A stretch of DNA of 8,278 nt from contig PMYM01000078.1 in assembly GCA_003171235.1 (NCBI GenBank), positions 1 through 8,278 on the forward strand, in the 5' to 3' direction. The notes beneath the pieces are model-generated. The model made no database searches, had not been told where the DNA came from, and saw only the letters and a program-made list of their open reading frames with translations. This stretch comes from Phycisphaerales bacterium (GTDB lineage Bacteria; Planctomycetota; Phycisphaerae; SM23-33). Each line of letters begins with the position of its first letter. Positions within the stretch are counted from its first letter, which is position 1. The translations under genes and the position numbers were made by a program. This document shows, piece by piece, positions 6,667 through 8,278 of this stretch.

Positions 6667-7563
6667 ATGGCCCCGACCCCCACACAACAGGAACGTGACA
6701 ATCTCCGCCGGCTGCTGGAGCAGGCTCGCTCAGAAGACCTGGGCGGGGGCGACCTGACCAGCGCCATCCTGCCGGGCGAGCTGAGGGCGAGGGCCCAATT
6801 CGTCAGCCGGCAGGAACTGGTCTTCTGCGGCGGGTGCTTCTTGCAGGCCATCGCCGCCGCCTACGACACCGCCATCGCCACGCGCCTCAAGGCGGCCGAG
6901 GGCGAGCCCGTCGGCCTCAACGCGGTGCTGGCGGAGTGGTCCGGGCCGCTGCGGTCGATCCTGTCGACCGAGCGGGTGGCCCTGAATTTCCTCCAGCGGC
7001 TCAGCGGGGTGGCCACCGCCACGCGGGGCTACGTCCAGGCCGTCGCCGGAACCGCCGCGGGCATATACGACACGCGCAAGACCATCCCCGGCTGGCGGGA
7101 ACTGGACAAGTACGCCGTTCGCGCCGGCGGCGGGCGAAACCATCGCCAGGGCCTCTACGACGCGGCACTCATCAAGGACAACCACCTGGCCGGCCTGGCC
7201 CTGGCCACCGGCCAGGAGCCGCTGGAGGCCCTCAGGCCCCACCTGCGGCAGTTGCGCTCTAGCCTGCCGGCGGGTGGGTTCATCGAGCTGGAGGTGGACG
7301 ACCTGGAGCAGCTTGCCCGGGCGCTGAAACTGGACGTGGACATGATCCTGCTGGACAACATGTCGCCCGATCAGCTCCGCCAGGCCGTCGCCTTGCGCGA
7401 CCAGGCGGACCTGAAAGGCAAGGTCGAATTGGAGGCCTCCGGCGGCATCACCCTGGCGACGGTGCGGGCGGTGGCCCAGGCGGGCGTGGAACGCATCAGC
7501 GTGGGGGCCTTGACCCACTCGGCCCCGGCGGTGGACATCGCCCTGGATCTGAACATCAAGTAG
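6667..7563 (+). CDS. nadC: Nicotinate-nucleotide pyrophosphorylase (quinolinate phosphoribosyltransferase)
   Basis: NadC converts quinolinate and PRPP to nicotinate mononucleotide, CO2 and pyrophosphate, the committed step of de novo NAD synthesis, in the cytoplasm. The 298-residue product has the family's length and motifs: EDLGGGDLTS (23-32), STERVALNFLQRLSGVAT (100-117), DTRKTIPGWRELDKYAVR (135-152), GGGRNHR (154-160), LIKDNH (168-173), then ELEVDDLEQ, ILLDNMS, ELEASGGI and ISVGALTHS near the C terminus. Active-site Arg, His and Lys positions appear intact; Trp in PGWRELDK replaces the more usual Leu. I chose ATG 6667 rather than TTG 6661 because of start-codon strength and the predicted leaderless transcription start. 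nadA and nadB are not nearby; birA, another cofactor gene, follows after a repeat. Confidence 0.96.
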   Translation: MAPTPTQQERDNLRRLLEQARSEDLGGGDLTSAILPGELRARAQFVSRQELVFCGGCFLQAIAAAYDTAIATRLKAAEGEPVGLNAVLAEWSGPLRSILSTERVALNFLQRLSGVATATRGYVQAVAGTAAGIYDTRKTIPGWRELDKYAVRAGGGRNHRQGLYDAALIKDNHLAGLALATGQEPLEALRPHLRQLRSSLPAGGFIELEVDDLEQLARALKLDVDMILLDNMSPDQLRQAVALRDQADLKGKVELEASGGITLATVRAVAQAGVERISVGALTHSAPAVDIALDLNIK

Positions 7564-7587
7564 ACGAGTTGGGAGTTCCAGGAATTT

Positions 7588-7752
7588 ACGCAGAGGCGCA
7601 GAGGGCGCAGAGAAACACAGAGAAGATTATTTGATTGGCTTTGCATAGCCAGGAATGGTTCGGCATGTTTGGAATGATTCTTTCATGCTTTGTTTGAAAA
7701 CTTCTGATTCTTCTGCTCTGTGTTTTTCTCTGCGCTCTCTGCGCCTCTGCGT
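7588..7752. repeat. Long imperfect inverted repeat of CGCAGAG units
   Basis: The left arm (7588-7626) begins ACGCAGAGGCGCAGAG and is mirrored by the right arm (7711-7752), which ends CTCTGCGCCTCTGCGT. Over about 40 bases the arms differ by roughly one substitution and small indels. Each arm contains tandem CGCAGAG(G/A) units of eight to nine bases, and about 84 bp of lower-GC DNA separates them. That middle holds smaller hairpins (TGGCT 7636-7640 with AGCCA 7647-7651; GCATG 7663-7667 with CATGC 7684-7688). The element looks like a non-coding dispersed or MITE-like repeat; similar CGCAGAG arrays are familiar from many bacterial genomes. It fills nearly the whole nadC-birA gap. Confidence 0.8.
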
Positions 7753-7763
7753 TGAGTCCTGGC

Positions 7764-8278
7764 ATGCATACTACTTCTAGGATTTTGGAGGTTCTGTACG
7801 ACCGCCCGGGCCAGTTCGTCTGGCTGGACGAATTGAGCGCGCTGGCCGGCGGGCAGGCGCCTCTGTGGTCGGCGGCGGAGGAGTTGGGCCGGCGCGGGCA
7901 CCGGCTGGAGCGCTCGGCCCAGGGCCTGCGCCTGCTGCGGCCCACGGTGCTGGACGCCCACCTGGCGGAGCGCCTGTTGCCGGTGCGCAGCCTGGGGCGG
8001 CACGTGATCTGCTTTGAGCAGGTGGGCTCGACCAACGACGTGTGCTTTGACGCCGCCGCCCGCTCCCGCGGGCCTGCGCGGCGCGAAAGCCTGGTGGTGA
8101 CGGCCGAATTCCAGCGGGCCGGTCGTGGCCGCCTGGGCCGCAAATGGTCCAGCCCGCCGGGTGCCAACCTGCTGGCCAGCGTGCTGCTGGACGACCCGCC
8201 CGACCAGCCCTCCCCGCTCAACCTGGAGGCCCTGACCCTGGCCTGCGGCCTGGCCGTGGCCGAGGGCATCGAGCAGGC
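7764..8278 (+). CDS. birA: Biotin-[acetyl-CoA-carboxylase] ligase, partial (3' end beyond window)
   Basis: BirA makes biotinyl-AMP and transfers biotin to a lysine of the acetyl-CoA carboxylase carrier protein; some members also repress biotin genes. The first 171 residues are present and the frame is open to the window edge. Residues 1-60 look like a winged-helix domain (RILEVLYDRPGQFVWLDELS, then LGRRGHRLER and GLRLL). Catalytic motifs follow: QVGSTND (86-92), TAEFQRAGRGRLGRKW (113-128, the biotin/AMP-binding loop) and PPGANLLASVLL. The recognition-helix region reads QAPLWSAAEEL where other BirA proteins have a form like SRTAVWKHI, so repressor activity is doubtful. ATG 7764 is 11 bp after the repeat; no good SD or promoter is visible, so transcription must start within or beyond the repeat. 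Confidence 0.93.
   Translation, partial: MHTTSRILEVLYDRPGQFVWLDELSALAGGQAPLWSAAEELGRRGHRLERSAQGLRLLRPTVLDAHLAERLLPVRSLGRHVICFEQVGSTNDVCFDAAARSRGPARRESLVVTAEFQRAGRGRLGRKWSSPPGANLLASVLLDDPPDQPSPLNLEALTLACGLAVAEGIEQ

Noticed and set aside
6730..7518. Minus-strand open frame of 262 codons opposite nadC
   Set aside because: Antisense shadow; all NadC motifs are on the plus strand.
7586..8269. Minus-strand open frame of 227 codons over the repeat and birA
   Set aside because: It is antisense to birA and reads through the CGCAGAG repeat, giving the typical spurious repeat translation.

Overview
The window is GC-rich chromosomal DNA carrying mostly housekeeping genes. It has seven recognisable protein-coding genes, one of them cut by the right edge, separated by repeat-rich intergenic DNA. 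The organism is most likely a member of the Planctomycetota or a close relative. The reasons are the high GC of the core genes, an orphan protein made of two secretin/TonB short N-terminal-like (STN-like) repeats, a zinc-ribbon protein joined to a pseudopilin-like tail, many intergenic palindromic repeats, and little use of Shine-Dalgarno (SD) sequences. This assignment is an inference; there is no rRNA or other phylogenetic marker here.

Layout. Positions 1-2922 (+ strand) hold folP (dihydropteroate synthase), cdaA (diadenylate cyclase, which makes c-di-AMP) and cdaR (YbbR-domain partner of CdaA). cdaA and cdaR overlap by four bases, and an extended SD lies just before cdaR. A stem-loop-rich 128-bp gap separates folP from cdaA. 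At 2949-3620 (- strand) is a convergent, visibly lower-GC gene for a two-repeat STN-like protein with no signal peptide. From about 3621 to 4423 there is no convincing gene; this stretch is an island of palindromic repeats, including an 85-bp element that can fold into three consecutive hairpins or be closed by an outer 12-bp stem.

Positions 4424-5680 (+) hold proA (glutamate-5-semialdehyde dehydrogenase, proline synthesis), followed by a strong intrinsic terminator. Positions 5759-6532 (-) encode a membrane-anchored double zinc-ribbon protein of unknown function. Positions 6667-7563 (+) hold nadC (quinolinate phosphoribosyltransferase, NAD synthesis), divergent from the zinc-ribbon gene. Positions 7588-7752 carry a long imperfect inverted repeat made of CGCAGAG units, which abuts the start of birA (biotin-protein ligase, 7764 to the window end, partial).

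The folP-cdaA-cdaR block is a plausible operon in which c-di-AMP synthase and its regulator are co-translated. The other genes are separate transcription units. proA and nadC each have a -10-like hexamer ending seven bases before the ATG, which suggests leaderless mRNAs. I see no phage, transposase, CRISPR, tRNA or rRNA, and no clear new multi-gene system. The points most worth checking are the palindrome island beside the low-GC STN-like gene, the altered DGA motif of CdaA, and the apparent leaderless promoters.
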